A stretch of DNA of 64,000 nt from Blakeslea trispora (GCA_025331445.1 JAIWNE010000108.1:1-64000), one strand, 5' to 3'. Positions 34,901 to 45,996 are shown, counted from the stretch's first letter. The notes: generated by a model not told the origin, from the letters alone. Numbers and translations: made by a program.

Positions 34901-36508
34901 AACAGTAAGCTGTATGACTAAGTGAGATGGCTTTTGAGCAAAATTACTTGTATCAAACAATAGGATGACATGCACAAAAGAGAAACAGAATGAGAGAAAA
35001 TGAAATATATAGAGAAATGAAGAAATCAGCAATGAGTGTTAGATATTACATGTATACGGGAGAGTAAGAGGTTCTTACGCTCCTGCCCCCCACTACCCGA
35101 TAGGAAATTGAATTATTCCAATAGTTACTATCTATCGAATGTAAAAAGGATGTAATGTCTATTACTAGTGATAGTTTCTGAGTCAAATTCCTATCAATAG
35201 ATGAAAGGTACTGCATTGATAAATCAGAGTTTGTGATTAGTAGTTGACACCAAACACAATTTAACCATGGCATAACATAGTAAATTCTTTTTGCTCATAT
35301 AATAAACGCTAAACGTTCACACATTGTTTTGTACAAGTTATGATGCAGTGATAACATTCGCACTATCAAGCTATTACAAATAAATGAAAAGTGTTCACTC
35401 AACAGAACATTCTCATTCGCTCCTTTGACTGAGAGATTTACAACAATGTTTTGACTATCATTTTGGAAAGAGAGTGTAGCATATATCCTGCTATCGAATT
35501 AACTGACTGCTTAATTGAAAAAAGACACAAAGTAATACCTACAACTATTTGCACCAAAATGCTTTCAATCAATGCTTCAATCTAATTCTTTTCTTTTTTA
35601 TGCTCCAAATCTTGAGTAATAGCCCTGCTAAATGGCTTGAAAGTATCATTCATGTTTGTTGAACAATCGATTTGATCTATTTTGAGAAAAACAAAGGACA
35701 AGTCTTGGCATGCCAAAACTTTGTTTTGTTGTCTAGTCGTCGTTTTAATACTTCAAGAAAAATCGCTTTGTTTTTTATCGCACTTGTCTTCTCTGACTCG
35801 CCATCTATTTGAACTTTCTTGATATAGAAAAAACCGATGCTATCTTGACTTTATAAGTTCTTTTTCACATAAATATTTTACGCTTGTGAGCGAGCTCAAC
35901 TTATATTGCTTGGTATAGAGAGCTGTAAGCTTTTCGAATAAGTCATTTATATGAACTTGAAGTCTTTCTGTAAACAGGAGTATTTGACTCTATCTCACCT
36001 CTTACTTTCATGTCTCTTTTCTTTGTTCAAACAATAAGACTGTAAGTCAAGCGAGTTTAAACGAGTATTAAGTGCCTGTCAGATTTCGATTGTTTAGATA
36101 GGCCAATGTGTCCAACTGTTTGAAGTAAAAAAAAAAAATCAGGAATTTAAAGAAGAAAGGGCAAAAAGACGAATTGATAACAACCGAGAACTTACAATTT
36201 GTCTAAAGGAAATCAAGAACATGATTGATGTTAGTATAGACGAACGGCCTGGGCGCCTTATGCTATATCTCAAAAGGTGACTTTCAATGCTATTTCCAGA
36301 AATAGTGTACACGCTTCTTTTTTTTTTTTGATAAAAATAGAAAACTTCAATTTAAATTAGTTGTGTGATACATGAAGTCTTGTAGATTTAACTGCTTTTT
36401 TTTTCAACTCTTCTTTCTCGTTCTTGTTTTTCTACTTTTCTTTTCTTTCTCCTCTTCTTCTTCTTTTTTTTTTTACTCTCTCATTCCCTTCTTTATACAC
36501 ATTTAAAT
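31931..36508. other. Gene-poor, AT-rich interval
   Basis: About 4.6 kb without a gene I can support. Several 65-75-codon frames on the minus strand (33931-33734, 33401-33186, 33123-32917) lie in the same direction but lack recognisable motifs and could be chance or decayed sequence. An imperfect inverted repeat lies at 34227-34281. The last 120 bp are a strongly CT-rich leader for the secreted-protein gene. Confidence 0.4.
34227..34281. repeat. Imperfect inverted repeat (14-bp arms)
   Basis: Arms at 34227-34240 (TTTTCGTATACTAC) and 34268-34281 (GTATTATACGAAAA) pair at 13 of 14 positions around a 27-nt loop. It lies in a gene-poor interval, and its origin is unknown. Confidence 0.6.
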
Positions 36509-37813
36509 ATGAAGTTTTCCGTAATCCTTGCCGGTTTCAGTGCCTTGATGGCTCTTTCTCTTGTCAGCGCCGGCAGTCTTGAAGATGAAATTGCTGCTGC
36601 CCAAAAGAAGTTCTGTGGTGGTATGACCTTTGTCTCTATCGAAGAAAAGAGAAAATACTTATTCTTTCTTGTTTTCATCTTTAGGCCTTTCCGTACCTGG
36701 ACCTAAGAAGGCTGAGACTTTCACTAACCCTAAGAGCATCAAGCTCACAGTCAGTAAATAATCGCTCCAAATCATATTGTTGAATTCAAAAGCACGATTT
36801 TACTGAAATTCATTTCTTTGTTTTAGACAGAAGCCCCAACAACCAAGCAAAGACCATTACTGGTGTCGATGTAAGTTTCCTTCTTTTAAACCATGGTTAA
36901 ATTACTAAGCTAACTTTTTTATGTTTATTTTTTTTTGGTACACTATAGGCTTATTCGATCAACAACAAAGGCAAAGCCACTTACCTCAGTACTGTCTGGA
37001 CTGGTAAATACAAGTTAAACAAGAAGGCTTCTTTGACGTAAGTACAAAACACATGCACATACATACAGCAGAAGAATCAAATAGAGCCATCTGAGTAAGA
37101 AGAGAACTACATATATTTGCTCTTTGTTGCACAAACCATAAGGGCATCAACCTACCTCTTACTTGCCATTCATTGACAGGCCATCATCTTCTCTTTTTCT
37201 TTTATCTTGTACCTAAACTTTTTCTTTTTCCTAGTGTCAACTTGAGCAAGCTCAAGGCTGCTAAATTCCCTGGCCAATTTGAATTCCGGTAATTAAAAAC
37301 CAAAATATGTTTTTACCATATATGAAATGATACTAACTACTTTTATAAAGTGTTTGGGTTACCAATGCTGCTGGTCCCGATTGTACCTTGATGTCCAAGG
37401 TCTTCAAGGTCAAGTCATCTTCTCACTCCAACGCTGTCGAAGAAGCTGAATACGAAGGTTTAAGCGAAGATATTGATCGTGGTTGTTTTGGTGTTGAATT
37501 GGAAGCTCCTGCTCTCGGTGCTGAAGTTAATGCTGACGAAGCTTTCACTGTACAAATCAAGCGTGACTCTGCTGCCCACACTAATGCTTTGAACAAGTTG
37601 GAACTTTACAAGATTGATCTCGAAAGCCGTGAAGCCACTTTTGTCAAAGAATCTTGGAGTGGTGACGAATCTATTGACAATCTTTTCAACCTCAAGGATA
37701 CTGTGCCTCAATCTGCCAAGGCTGATAACACTGCCTTCTACTACAAGTTGTCTGCCTCCACTCAACATGACGAAAACTGTCACTTCTTCTCTCATCCTTT
37801 CTACGTTAATTAG
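36509..37813 (+). CDS. Secreted two-domain beta-rich protein, function unknown
   Basis: Six exons (36509-36620, 36685-36753, 36827-36870, 36949-37037, 37235-37288, 37351-37813) give 276 residues. A clear signal peptide (MKFSVILAGFSALMALSLVS, cleavage near AG-SLED) starts the protein, and there is no C-terminal anchor. Two halves look related. The first has NRSPNNQAKTITGVDAYSI, ATYLSTVWTGKYKL and PDCTLMSKVFKV; the second has KRDSAAHTNALNKLELYKI, ATFVKESWSG and ENCHFFSHPFYV. Each half keeps an alternating beta-strand pattern, a W-(T/S)-G turn and a cysteine near its end. I do not recognise a named family; a secreted cell-wall or extracellular role is inferred from the signal peptide. The second half lies in one exon, while the first is split over six. 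The CT-rich leader suggests strong expression. Confidence 0.8.
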
Positions 37814-37913
37814 ATACTTTAAATAATAAATTGATCTCTTACTTTTTCTTTTTTGGTAACAGGTTTATTCAATAATGTTTGTTTTTTTTATAAATTATCT
37901 TATCAAACGACGA

Positions 37914-38851
37914 TCATTCCCAAATCAGTTGGCCAAACTCGTTAAATGTAGCATATGAATTAGGTACTTTTGAAGAGGAGCGTTGACCATTCTTGCCCCA
38001 CTGTGTGTTTTTGCCTTTGCCCTTTGAATAGAATTCTTCGATCTTAGCTTTCTCTAGCTCTTTTTGATGCTTGCGGAGTCTTTCTGCCTGTAAAGCATCG
38101 GCAACAGCCTTTTGTTGCTTCTTCTTTGCGTTACGAGCCATGTTCTCGCGTTGCTTTTTGTCTAGACCAGGGATGTAGCGTCCGGTTGTTTCTACTGCTT
38201 CAGCATTGTTATCGACGTAATCGTATGGTGAAGATTTAGAGCTACTACTGTTGTTCTGTCGACGACCTTTACAATAAAACGAATCAACAAGATGAGCCTT
38301 CTTGATCCTATAAGAGCAAACAAGAGCTGCTTACCTTTTACTTGACTCCAACCTTCTTCGTAAGGCACAGCTTCCCAATCGTCTTCTTCTTCTTCAGGGC
38401 GAATACGCATAACACGGGCATAATTGACAGTGGGATCCATATGTTCGTCAATTTCCTTCACTTTCTCTTCTGGTTCTACAGGAATGTTACTTGAAATTGA
38501 ATTGGTTTCTTGTGGGACTACAGCAGTTTTGCTTTTTGCTTGGTCCTGCTTCTTTTTTTGCTTCTTGGGAGGTTGGTCCTGCTTCTGCTGCTCCTGAACT
38601 TCTTCTACAGCAGTCATCTTTGCTTGTTGTTTCTTTTTGTTCTTCTTTTTGTTCTTCTTAGTAGTCTCTGGGAGTTGTTGTTGTTGTTTTTGTTGAACTT
38701 GCTGCTTTTGCAACAGCTTTCTTTTTTCGTATTCCTCATCATCTAGCAAAGGTTCTTTCTTGTGCTCTCCCGTCAGATAGATCACGGCGAGCGGGAAGAT
38801 AAAGACCAAAACGAAACCTATGAGGCGAAATATCTCTTTCACTTCAATCAT
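37914..38851 (-). CDS. Single-pass membrane protein with long charged cytosolic tail, unknown
   Basis: Two exons (38851-38335, 38266-37914) give 289 residues from the ATG at 38851; an in-frame ATG at 38917 would add a hydrophobic leader. One N-terminal helix (about residues 6-26, IFRLIGFVLVFIFPLAVIYL) is followed by a Lys/Gln/Glu-rich tail with runs such as KKNKKKNKKKQQ and QPPKKQKKKQDQ. A more ordered acidic-aromatic block follows (PEEEEDDWEAVPYEEGWSQV). The C-terminal part has a basic coiled-coil stretch (MARNAKKKQQKAVADALQAE) and ends in YATFNEFGQLIWE. This architecture suggests an ER or nuclear-envelope protein facing the cytosol, but I do not recognise the family. The gene is tail-to-tail with the secreted protein, 100 bp apart. 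Confidence 0.75.
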
Positions 38852-39011
38852 ACCCAAGAGAATAAAATTGAAGAAAAACAGCGAGAAAAATGAGTTAGGG
38901 TTTAGAGAATTAAGCAATTAAAAAAAAATGGTAAGTCGCGACTGAGTCACGTGTAACAATAGGGTCTGTGTGATCTTTATACATGATAAAACTTTAGTTT
39001 CTTTTCTAGAA

Positions 39012-39041
39012 TAATAGTAATAGTAATAGTAATAGTAATAA
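39012..39041. repeat. (TAATAG)5 short tandem repeat
   Basis: About five hexamer units TAATAG (last unit imperfect) lie just downstream of the NMNAT stop codon, on the intergenic side. Confidence 0.9.
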
Positions 39042-39106
39042 CAAGGACGATATGAGTAAAACAATAGTGTTACAATACTACTTTGGTATACATGCTTCGT
39101 TGTCAC

Positions 39107-40322
39107 TTATTGTGCAGGCAAATATAAACCATGAGCATGTATATAGTCAATGACTGGATTTGGTAACAGGTATTTGATAGACATGCCTCGCTTGACAAAT
39201 AACCTAATTTTTTTTGAAGAGGATTCTTAGGAAAAAAAAAAAAGAAACAAGTCTTCCATCCTTCTTTACACTTTTTTTTTACCTTATTTTCGTTGAGCTA
39301 ATATCATTGTGGATCAACTGCTTAATGACTGTTACATTCATCTATTAGTCATCATGATTAATTAGGCTGTATAGACACAATTTTCCTTAGATACAAGCTT
39401 ACTCTGTGCTGATATAGAATATCGTGCGATAATAAGAATCCATATACATCTGTTCCGGTTCGCTCAATGATTACGCTACCATAGCGACCCACTATATGGT
39501 GTAGCTATAGCAATAGATTAGGCATCATTGACTCCGCTTGTCTATATCTGATCATCTTACATCATCAGGTGCCCAAACACCAGGATGTCCAAAGGAAGCA
39601 ATCAAATCGCCTCCTGCCAACAACATGATACGAATTTTTCTTTTTTCACCTTTCAAGAGAAAACAATGAGCGAGGACTCGTCTTTAATGAAGTCACCTTC
39701 TGCTTTTCTTACCTGTTAATGTCGAAATACCTCCACCAACTGTGTTCAATTCATGGTCAAAGTGATCAAGCACGACAGCTGTTCGTTGGTATGTGGTTTG
39801 ACGTGCTTCCCAAGAATCCACCATCAGCCAATCAGATGTAGTCTCTACAGCCAGTTGACACATTTTAACTCGATGCTCTGCTTTAGCCAATCCTTCTTTC
39901 ATGTAATAGTCAGATACAGGAGAATAGTACCCTGTCAGCAATTCAAATTCATTTCTCTCTTTAAAGTGGTCCTGTGCCATTTCTGAAAAGATTGAAGATA
40001 CGTTAGTCTTTCTCTTTTTTGTTCTGTTTAACACGATCACATACCAAACATTCTCAAGTGAAGATAAGTGACGGGCGAAAAAGATCCACATGCCACCAAA
40101 ACCAGAGGAATCTTGCTGTCATCTGAAATGGAAAAGAGATGAGTTTGCTAAAGAAAAAAAAAGAAGTTGGCTGGCCCGAGGTGAAGTTTCTCCTGCCTAA
40201 CCCCTTTTACCTTTCATGACAGTTGGTAAAAATCGGCGAGGAAACTCATATGGTACGTTGAATGAAAGCGGCGTTAATTCATAAGGCACAGAACTTATTG
40301 TGTTATTGTCTTCTTGCTGCAT
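39107..40322 (-). CDS. NMA1: Nicotinamide/nicotinate mononucleotide adenylyltransferase (NMNAT)
   Basis: Seven exons in transcript order: 40322-40211, 40122-40045, 39982-39713, 39649-39561, 39504-39403, 39341-39283, 39203-39107; 268 residues, close to animal NMNATs. The nucleotidyltransferase motif GSFSPVTYLHLRMF is present. So are GYYSPVSDYYMKEGLAKAEH (family SPVxDxYxKxGL), LLAGGDLIASFGHPGVWA, and then IIERTGTDVYGFLLSHDILY. The second ATP-binding motif NDISSTKIRLFVKRGMSIKY is near the end. The enzyme makes NAD+ from NMN and ATP (and deamido-NAD from NaMN), the last common step of NAD synthesis, in nucleus or cytosol. The N-terminus lacks the long extension of yeast NMA1/2. The splice pattern is supported at every junction by family conservation. 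Confidence 0.93.
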
Positions 40323-40556
40323 TGGACTGATATATACGTTAAAACGAGAAAAATTAACTTTTCAAAAGGTAAAAAAAAAAAGAAAGAAAGAAAGGGCCAT
40401 TCACAATTTTTTTTTATCTTTTTCATCTGATTCTGTTGAGATGGTATCATGGCATTTAAAGTCCGGGAAATTGAGAGAAAGATGATTTGGCACAAGAACA
40501 ATGCTCTTTTCTTTTGAACAGCTTGTCATAACAGTAATAAAAAAAAAAGCGCTCTG

Positions 40557-40589
<33 letters not shown>

Positions 40590-41971
40590 AGCATGAATTC
40601 ATACGTGTAGATGTAATTTGCGATCCGATTTCCTATTGTCTTTTAATGTTCTTGCTGATAATATTTCAAACCTTCGGATCAAAGAAAAAATTTTTATATA
40701 AAAAAAAAAGGACTCATAATCTATAGAAATTGTTATTCTATAACGTGTAGAAGAAAGTACGGCCATTTTATTAAAGGCACAGACAATCTTTTGAATTCTC
40801 AGCCTTTCTTTTTTTTAGCATTTGTACTCAACATTTCAACTCAATCCTTATCTTATCAATGAATCTAGAAATAAACGAAAAAAAAAGACAACTAAATCTC
40901 TTTATTCGAATACTTGTCTTTGATATCTTGACGATTGCAACATGAAGCATTTTCACCGACTAAACTTATGAGCTGTAAGATATAGGCCACGTTAGGATTT
41001 GGTTGCAATGAAAAGGTTGTCTGTTTGTCATACAGAATTTTGAGAATAGAAGGGGACTCGGTGTTTAAAGGCTGTCATTACATAAGCTTAAGATTTATGT
41101 CCAAGTGGAAAAACTCAGCTGTCTTCTGGGCTATGCTTGATTCAACAAAGTAATTGCCCGTCAATGCTTTGCTGTAATTCTTTAGGCTCTTTCACCATTC
41201 TTCCAGCACATCAATGAAAATGACAATCAGAATCTCCTTTAGCAATTAGAAAATGTTTGATTCATATAGGCCAATAGATCTTTGTCTTTTCAATTGCTCT
41301 TTATTATCATTGTCATTATCACAGTCCCGGCTGAAGGACCATTGTTTGATACTGTTTTTTCTATTGTTTTATGTCAGTCAGGTAATCAAACAATTCAATT
41401 GTTTGAATAAGTTCTTTGTCTCATCGTTTTCTTTTTCTGGCATCATTGTTGGTCCCTTCAGTTTTCACAAGCTATGATACTGAAAAATAGTCAAGTATCT
41501 TTGGTATTTGCTAACTACTCTTTTCTGTTGAGTCTGGTCTGATTCATTTTGCTTAATAAACATCCAATAACATACATGCAATAAGCTATTTTAAGCTACT
41601 TGGAGTTTAAGAAGCTTCTGAATTACAACATAAACATGAACACTTTGGGCGCCAATACAGTACTAAATCGATCGAATTGATAACCAAACAAAAAATTTGT
41701 TTAAAAGTGTTGGCTTTGAGAGACAAAAGAACATGCTAACAAACGCCCCTTTGTTTTACAAAAAGAGAAACAATCTGATCAGACAAGAGAAAAGGAGAGA
41801 GGTTAAAAGATAATCAAATGAACGAATTATTCTGTCTTACTGCATGGCTACAAAAGCTACCAGCAAATCATGTATTTTAAAATCAAAAAAGGACTAATAA
41901 GGTTTTTTTTATTACTATTTTAATGACAGGAAAGAAATCTATAAGTCTAAGAGTAGTTGAGTCACTAGAAT
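40323..41971. other. Intergenic spacer
   Basis: About 1.65 kb with the NMNAT promoter at its left end and a GA microsatellite. No gene could be supported; the frames present are short and of biased composition. Confidence 0.45.
40563..40588. repeat. (AG)13 microsatellite
   Basis: A perfect AG dinucleotide repeat of about 13 units lies upstream of the NMNAT gene (about 240 bp from its start codon). Confidence 0.95.
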
Positions 41972-42229
41972 TTATGTCGAATTTAAACTGGTACAACTTG
42001 TATTACGGAGGTTGAGATGCCATATGTGTCGCTTTTTAGTTCGAAAACTAACTTTGCAGTTGTTACAAAAGTACCATTTGTTGCCTTGAGTAAAAGTAGA
42101 TGTTTTGAAGCTACAAGTATCATTCTCGTCTTCATCTGGCAGTAGAGAACAATGGCTATGAGACCGTGACACAAATTTTTCTTTGATAAAGGAAGCAATG
42201 CTGTAAGCAGAAACAGACGATGGAATCAT
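41972..42229 (-). CDS. Possible small zinc-finger-like protein
   Basis: An 85-codon frame with balanced composition. Its C-terminal half reads KWYFCNNCKVSFRTKKRHIW followed by HLNLRNTSC: a CxxC pair, nine residues, then HxxH, resembling a single irregular zinc finger. The N-terminal half is Ser-rich with a short acidic stretch (PDEDEND). It diverges from the F-box gene, and the 328 bp between them could be a shared promoter. I do not recognise a family. The sequence TCTGCTTACAG within its first codons could also be a splice acceptor, so the true start may lie in another exon. It may still be a chance frame. Confidence 0.4.
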   Translation of the reverse strand: MIPSSVSAYSIASFIKEKFVSRSHSHCSLLPDEDENDTCSFKTSTFTQGNKWYFCNNCKVSFRTKKRHIWHLNLRNTSCTSLNST

Positions 42230-42557
42230 TAGGAAGCCCAGACGGTTTTGAGATACGAGTAGAGAAATGAAAGAAAAGAAAAGGAAAGAAGAAAGAAGTT
42301 CCCTTTTTAAATATGTTTTCGAGGTATCTAATTTTGGAGTTTACTTGAGAGAGTCAAATACAAAAATAATTAAATAGAACTGAAGCTCATATCATTTGTT
42401 TGTCTCCTTAAACTCATTCTTTTTATATGTCCAATATCAATAAAGGGAAATAAGAGATGAATTCTTCATAAAATGCTTTTTTTTTTCTTTGTATGGTCAA
42501 CTAATTCCAGACTGTTAATTTTCTTTCTCCTTTTTTTTTTCTTGACTGTATAATTAG
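42230..42557. promoter_or_regulatory. Putative divergent promoter region
   Basis: 328 bp between the possible zinc-finger ORF (-) and the F-box gene (+). It is AT-rich with CT-rich tracts just before 42558. A shared promoter role is inferred only from position. Confidence 0.3.
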
Positions 42558-43157
42558 ATGCATCCATTGCCAGCCGATTTAATACTGCATGTACTTTCAT
42601 TCCTGCCATTGCCAGAATTATATCAACTCTTTCGAAAGGCTCAGTCCCAATATCTGTACTTTCTTTGTAAACAGCATCTACTGGTTCGTATCAAGCAACA
42701 GGCATGGTCTTTGGCACTCTACACATCACCTGCGTATTTTTCAATTCTCTGTAATCGTGATGTGGTCTCATCAATTCCATCCATAGCTCGCCTAAATTGT
42801 ACAGCTTACTGTTCACAATCTGAATCATTGCGTTTCGCAGCTGCTGAGCCTTGCTTTGAGCTACCTTCGGATTTGGAAAGTCAATCAATTCGGATCTATT
42901 GCTTGCAATGGTCCATTATACCTCATGAAGATAGTCGCCATGGTCTCGTTAAATTAGTATGGCAGCATGGAGATCAAAAAAGACAATTATCTGAAGATGT
43001 TTGGATTCAATACAAGTGCGGATATTCCTCGAATCAAGATACCATCTATCATACTCAAGCTAAATACACTACGTTTATGCCTCAAATGAAGCGCACGTTT
43101 CAAATTATAGCAATTCAGGTGTCTTTGGATTGGCTAAGGAAAGGGCTGTTGATTTGA
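42558..43157 (+). CDS. F-box protein, short
   Basis: Single exon, 199 residues. The first 45 residues are an F-box-like motif: LPADLILHVLSFLPLPELYQ, then LFRKAQSQYLYFLCKQHL. This would bind Skp1 in an SCF ubiquitin ligase. The remaining 150 residues are unique, with a mixed beta pattern (GLVKLVWQHGDQKRQLSEDV, YKCGYSS) and no WD40 or LRR repeats, so the substrate-binding mode is unknown. AATAAA-type signals follow the stop within 50 bp. Malic enzyme begins about 125 bp downstream on the same strand, but the two are separate genes in view of the stop and poly-A signal. Confidence 0.65.
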   Translation: MHPLPADLILHVLSFLPLPELYQLFRKAQSQYLYFLCKQHLLVRIKQQAWSLALYTSPAYFSILCNRDVVSSIPSIARLNCTAYCSQSESLRFAAAEPCFELPSDLESQSIRIYCLQWSIIPHEDSRHGLVKLVWQHGDQKRQLSEDVWIQYKCGYSSNQDTIYHTQAKYTTFMPQMKRTFQIIAIQVSLDWLRKGLLI

Positions 43158-43282
43158 ACCATTTTTAAATCTCAGTTTCTCTTCACAATAAAAGACATCA
43201 TTATGAATAATTGAACATTGTTTTAATTCTATTTTCCTTCTTCTTTCTTTCTTCTCTTTTTTTTTTTCCTAACCTACCTTGT

Positions 43283-45300
43283 ATGATTAGATCTAGAGGT
43301 TCACTTGCTAAAGCAAGCTTGTGCTCTTCAAACATACGTCAAAAACCGAATTCATTTGCAAAGTTGCAAGAGCGCTTTGTTTGTTCAAGTAAAAAAAGAG
43401 CAAGTCTTACATTGCTTTCGTGGTCTCCTTTCAAAACGGGTAAAGAGACTAATTCATTGGAAACAGTCCTATGCTCACTCTTTCTCTATTTTTCTTACTT
43501 TATTATCTCTCTATTTACTAATTATCGCTCAATTTAGTAGCAAGAGATAGACCACCTGCATACCTACGCGAGAAATGGACTTTAGCAGGTCAATCGCTCG
43601 ACTCTGAAGAAAGCATAACAAAAGCTTTGAAAACAATCAGATCTAAACACAGTCCATTGGACAAATACATTGCAATGCAGCAATTGCGGCATACCAATTT
43701 TGAGATATTTTACAAGCTCTTGAGCAGTCATATCGAGGTAGCGTTTTACTCTCTTTTCAAGTATTTAATTTAACAATTCACTCTATCTATCGTAAAGGAA
43801 TTTGCACCTGTTGTATATACTCCAACTGTAGGAGAAGCATGTCTAAAGTATTCTAAGGTCTGTTCTTATTTAAATCCACCAGGTGAGCAATCTCTTCCTT
43901 TTGGTAAATTGGTTAAAGCCGTGCTAATTCATCAGTCACTGTACCCGACAGAAGCATTAGACAGTCTATGTATCACAATGGACGATTTGCCTTACTTGGA
44001 TGATGTCTTGGAAAAATATAGGCTACGTTCAAATCAAACACCTGATATCACTGTCATAACGGACGGATCCCGTATACTAGGACTAGGTGATCTGGGAATC
44101 AATGGCTTACCTATATGCATGGGAAAACTGCAGCTCTATGTCGCCAGTGCAGGGATTCATCCACGCAAAACACTTCCCATCATTTTGGATTTTGGAACAA
44201 ACAACAAGACATATCTCGCTGATGAACTCTACAAGGGTGTACGAAAGAAGCGTCCTGATGATACCACATTTTACGATGCAGTAAATCAAATTTTGGTCGC
44301 ACTTCAGCGTGCATTCCCAGATATAGTTGTTCAATTTGAAGACTTCTCAAGTGCCCATGCTTTCGGCTTATTGAAGCGAAACAGACATCGATTGCCTTGT
44401 TTTAATGACGATATTCAAGGAACAGGTGTAGTCGTTCTTGCTGGTCTGGTCAATGCCTTTAGAAGAGTGGCCGAGAAATCAAAATTGCAGATCCGAGACC
44501 ATCGTATTTTGTTTTATGGAGCTGGATCAGCTGCTATAGGCGTTGCAAAACAGATACAGAATTACCTTGAAAAGGAGCATGGTCTCTCAGAACAAGAAGC
44601 AAAAGATGTTTTTTATTTCTGCGATTCGAAAGGGTTGATTACCTTAGACCGTGGTGGTACTCTGGCTGAGCATAAGATATACTATGCTCGCAAGGACAAT
44701 AGAGGACAGCAATATACAAAGCTAGAGGATATCGTGAATTATACTCGTCCTACTGCCTTGCTTGGCTTTTCTTCAGTTGCCAATGCGTTTAACAGTAAAG
44801 TTCTTTCTCTTATGGGCAAACTAAATGATGTACCCATCATTTTTCCTCTTTCTAACCCTGCTACTAAAGCCGAATGTACATTTGAGAATGCTATGAAAGC
44901 AACTGATAACAAAGTGATCTTTGCTTCAGGTACAGCATTTCCTCCTTATACTATTTCCGAAACAAAGGAAAAGCGTATTCCCGACCAAGGCAACAATATG
45001 TATGTCTTTCCTGGGTTAGGGTTGGGATCTATTCTAGCCAAGAATAAATCTATCTCTGATGACATGTTATCAAGTGCTGCAAAAGCTCTTGCGGACTCTT
45101 TGACATCCAAAGAAGTTCAAAATGGTCTCATTTACCCTTCTTTAGCCCGTATCAGAGAAGTTTCGTCTTTAGTGGCTACCGCTGTGATTGAACAAGCCGT
45201 ACATGAAGGGCTGGCAAAAAGCAATCAACTTCCTTCAGACCACATCAAATCCTTTGTTGAAGCTCATATGTGGTTGCCAGAAGAGGAGCCTAGCCAATAA
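43283..45300 (+). CDS. Malic enzyme (NAD(P)-dependent), probably mitochondrial
   Basis: Four exons (43283-43439, 43538-43737, 43798-43882, 43961-45300) give 593 residues. The core has every malic enzyme motif: YTPTVG (catalytic Tyr), TDGSRILGLGDLGINGL, GKLQLYVASAGI (catalytic Lys), metal ligands in FEDF and FNDDIQGTG, cofactor site FYGAGSAAIGVA, and FPLSNPATKAEC with NNMYVFPG. It decarboxylates malate to pyruvate, producing NAD(P)H; in oleaginous Mucorales such enzymes are discussed as NADPH sources for lipid synthesis. The third intron (43883-43960, 78 nt) is in frame and without stops; removing it restores family spacing between YTPTVG and TDGSRIL. The first exon encodes a basic Ser-rich stretch (MIRSRGSLAKAS) like a mitochondrial presequence. 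This exon is the least certain part, and the usual NKGxAFxxxER block is not clear. Cofactor preference cannot be read. Confidence 0.88.
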
Positions 45301-45996
45301 AACAGAAAGTAACATCCGCTTCATTTTTGTTGATGTTATTGTAAAAGATTGCTAAGGTATTCTTTTTTTTTTTTCATTTGATAAGCGCAAATAGTAGCAC
45401 TGTTTCATCCTCAATTCGCTGAACAGTTGTTCTTGAAATTATTTGAAACCGATCGCATAGCGTGTGGCCAAGATCTTATCATGATTTGAGTTTGCCAATG
45501 ATTGGACAAGTTGGAGATCTGTCAGGTTGAACGGAGCTCTGCCAAATTTTTGCTTCTTTTTTATTCAGAGGTTCATAAAGACTATGCCAACATGTATTGA
45601 TGTAAGTTTCAAACCTCATGAAGCATAATAACTGCTGTTTGCATCTATAGTTAAGTGAAGGGATGTTACACTGTTGGCCAGCCAAACAAAGGCAAACGGC
45701 TATTCTGAGATTCATTTCAGAAAGGTAAAAATAGTAAACAAACAGAAAAAAAAAAAGCTACAAAATATGTCCAAAAAAAGGAAAAATAACCCACTTTGAA
45801 TCAGTTAAGAGAGAAAAAGGACTAGCGCCGTGTTGATTGTTTACGCTGTCTTTTTCATACTGCCACTCTTTCTCTCTCTTTTTTTAGTTTCCGTTACACC
45901 AATCTTTAGGTTCATTGTATAAGCATTCACCTTCAGATTTCTTCTTCTTTGTTCCTTTTTTTACTCACTATTTTTTTTCTTCAATTGAATCACACT
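45301..45996. other. Intergenic spacer
   Basis: About 700 bp. A 78-codon minus-strand frame (45479-45715) has no recognisable motif. The right end is pyrimidine-rich and likely the leader of the GPI-protein gene. Confidence 0.45.

Noticed and set aside
45479..45715. 78-codon minus-strand ORF downstream of malic enzyme
   Set aside because: Cys-rich but no ordered motif; lies in a probable 3' flank and has no splice context.
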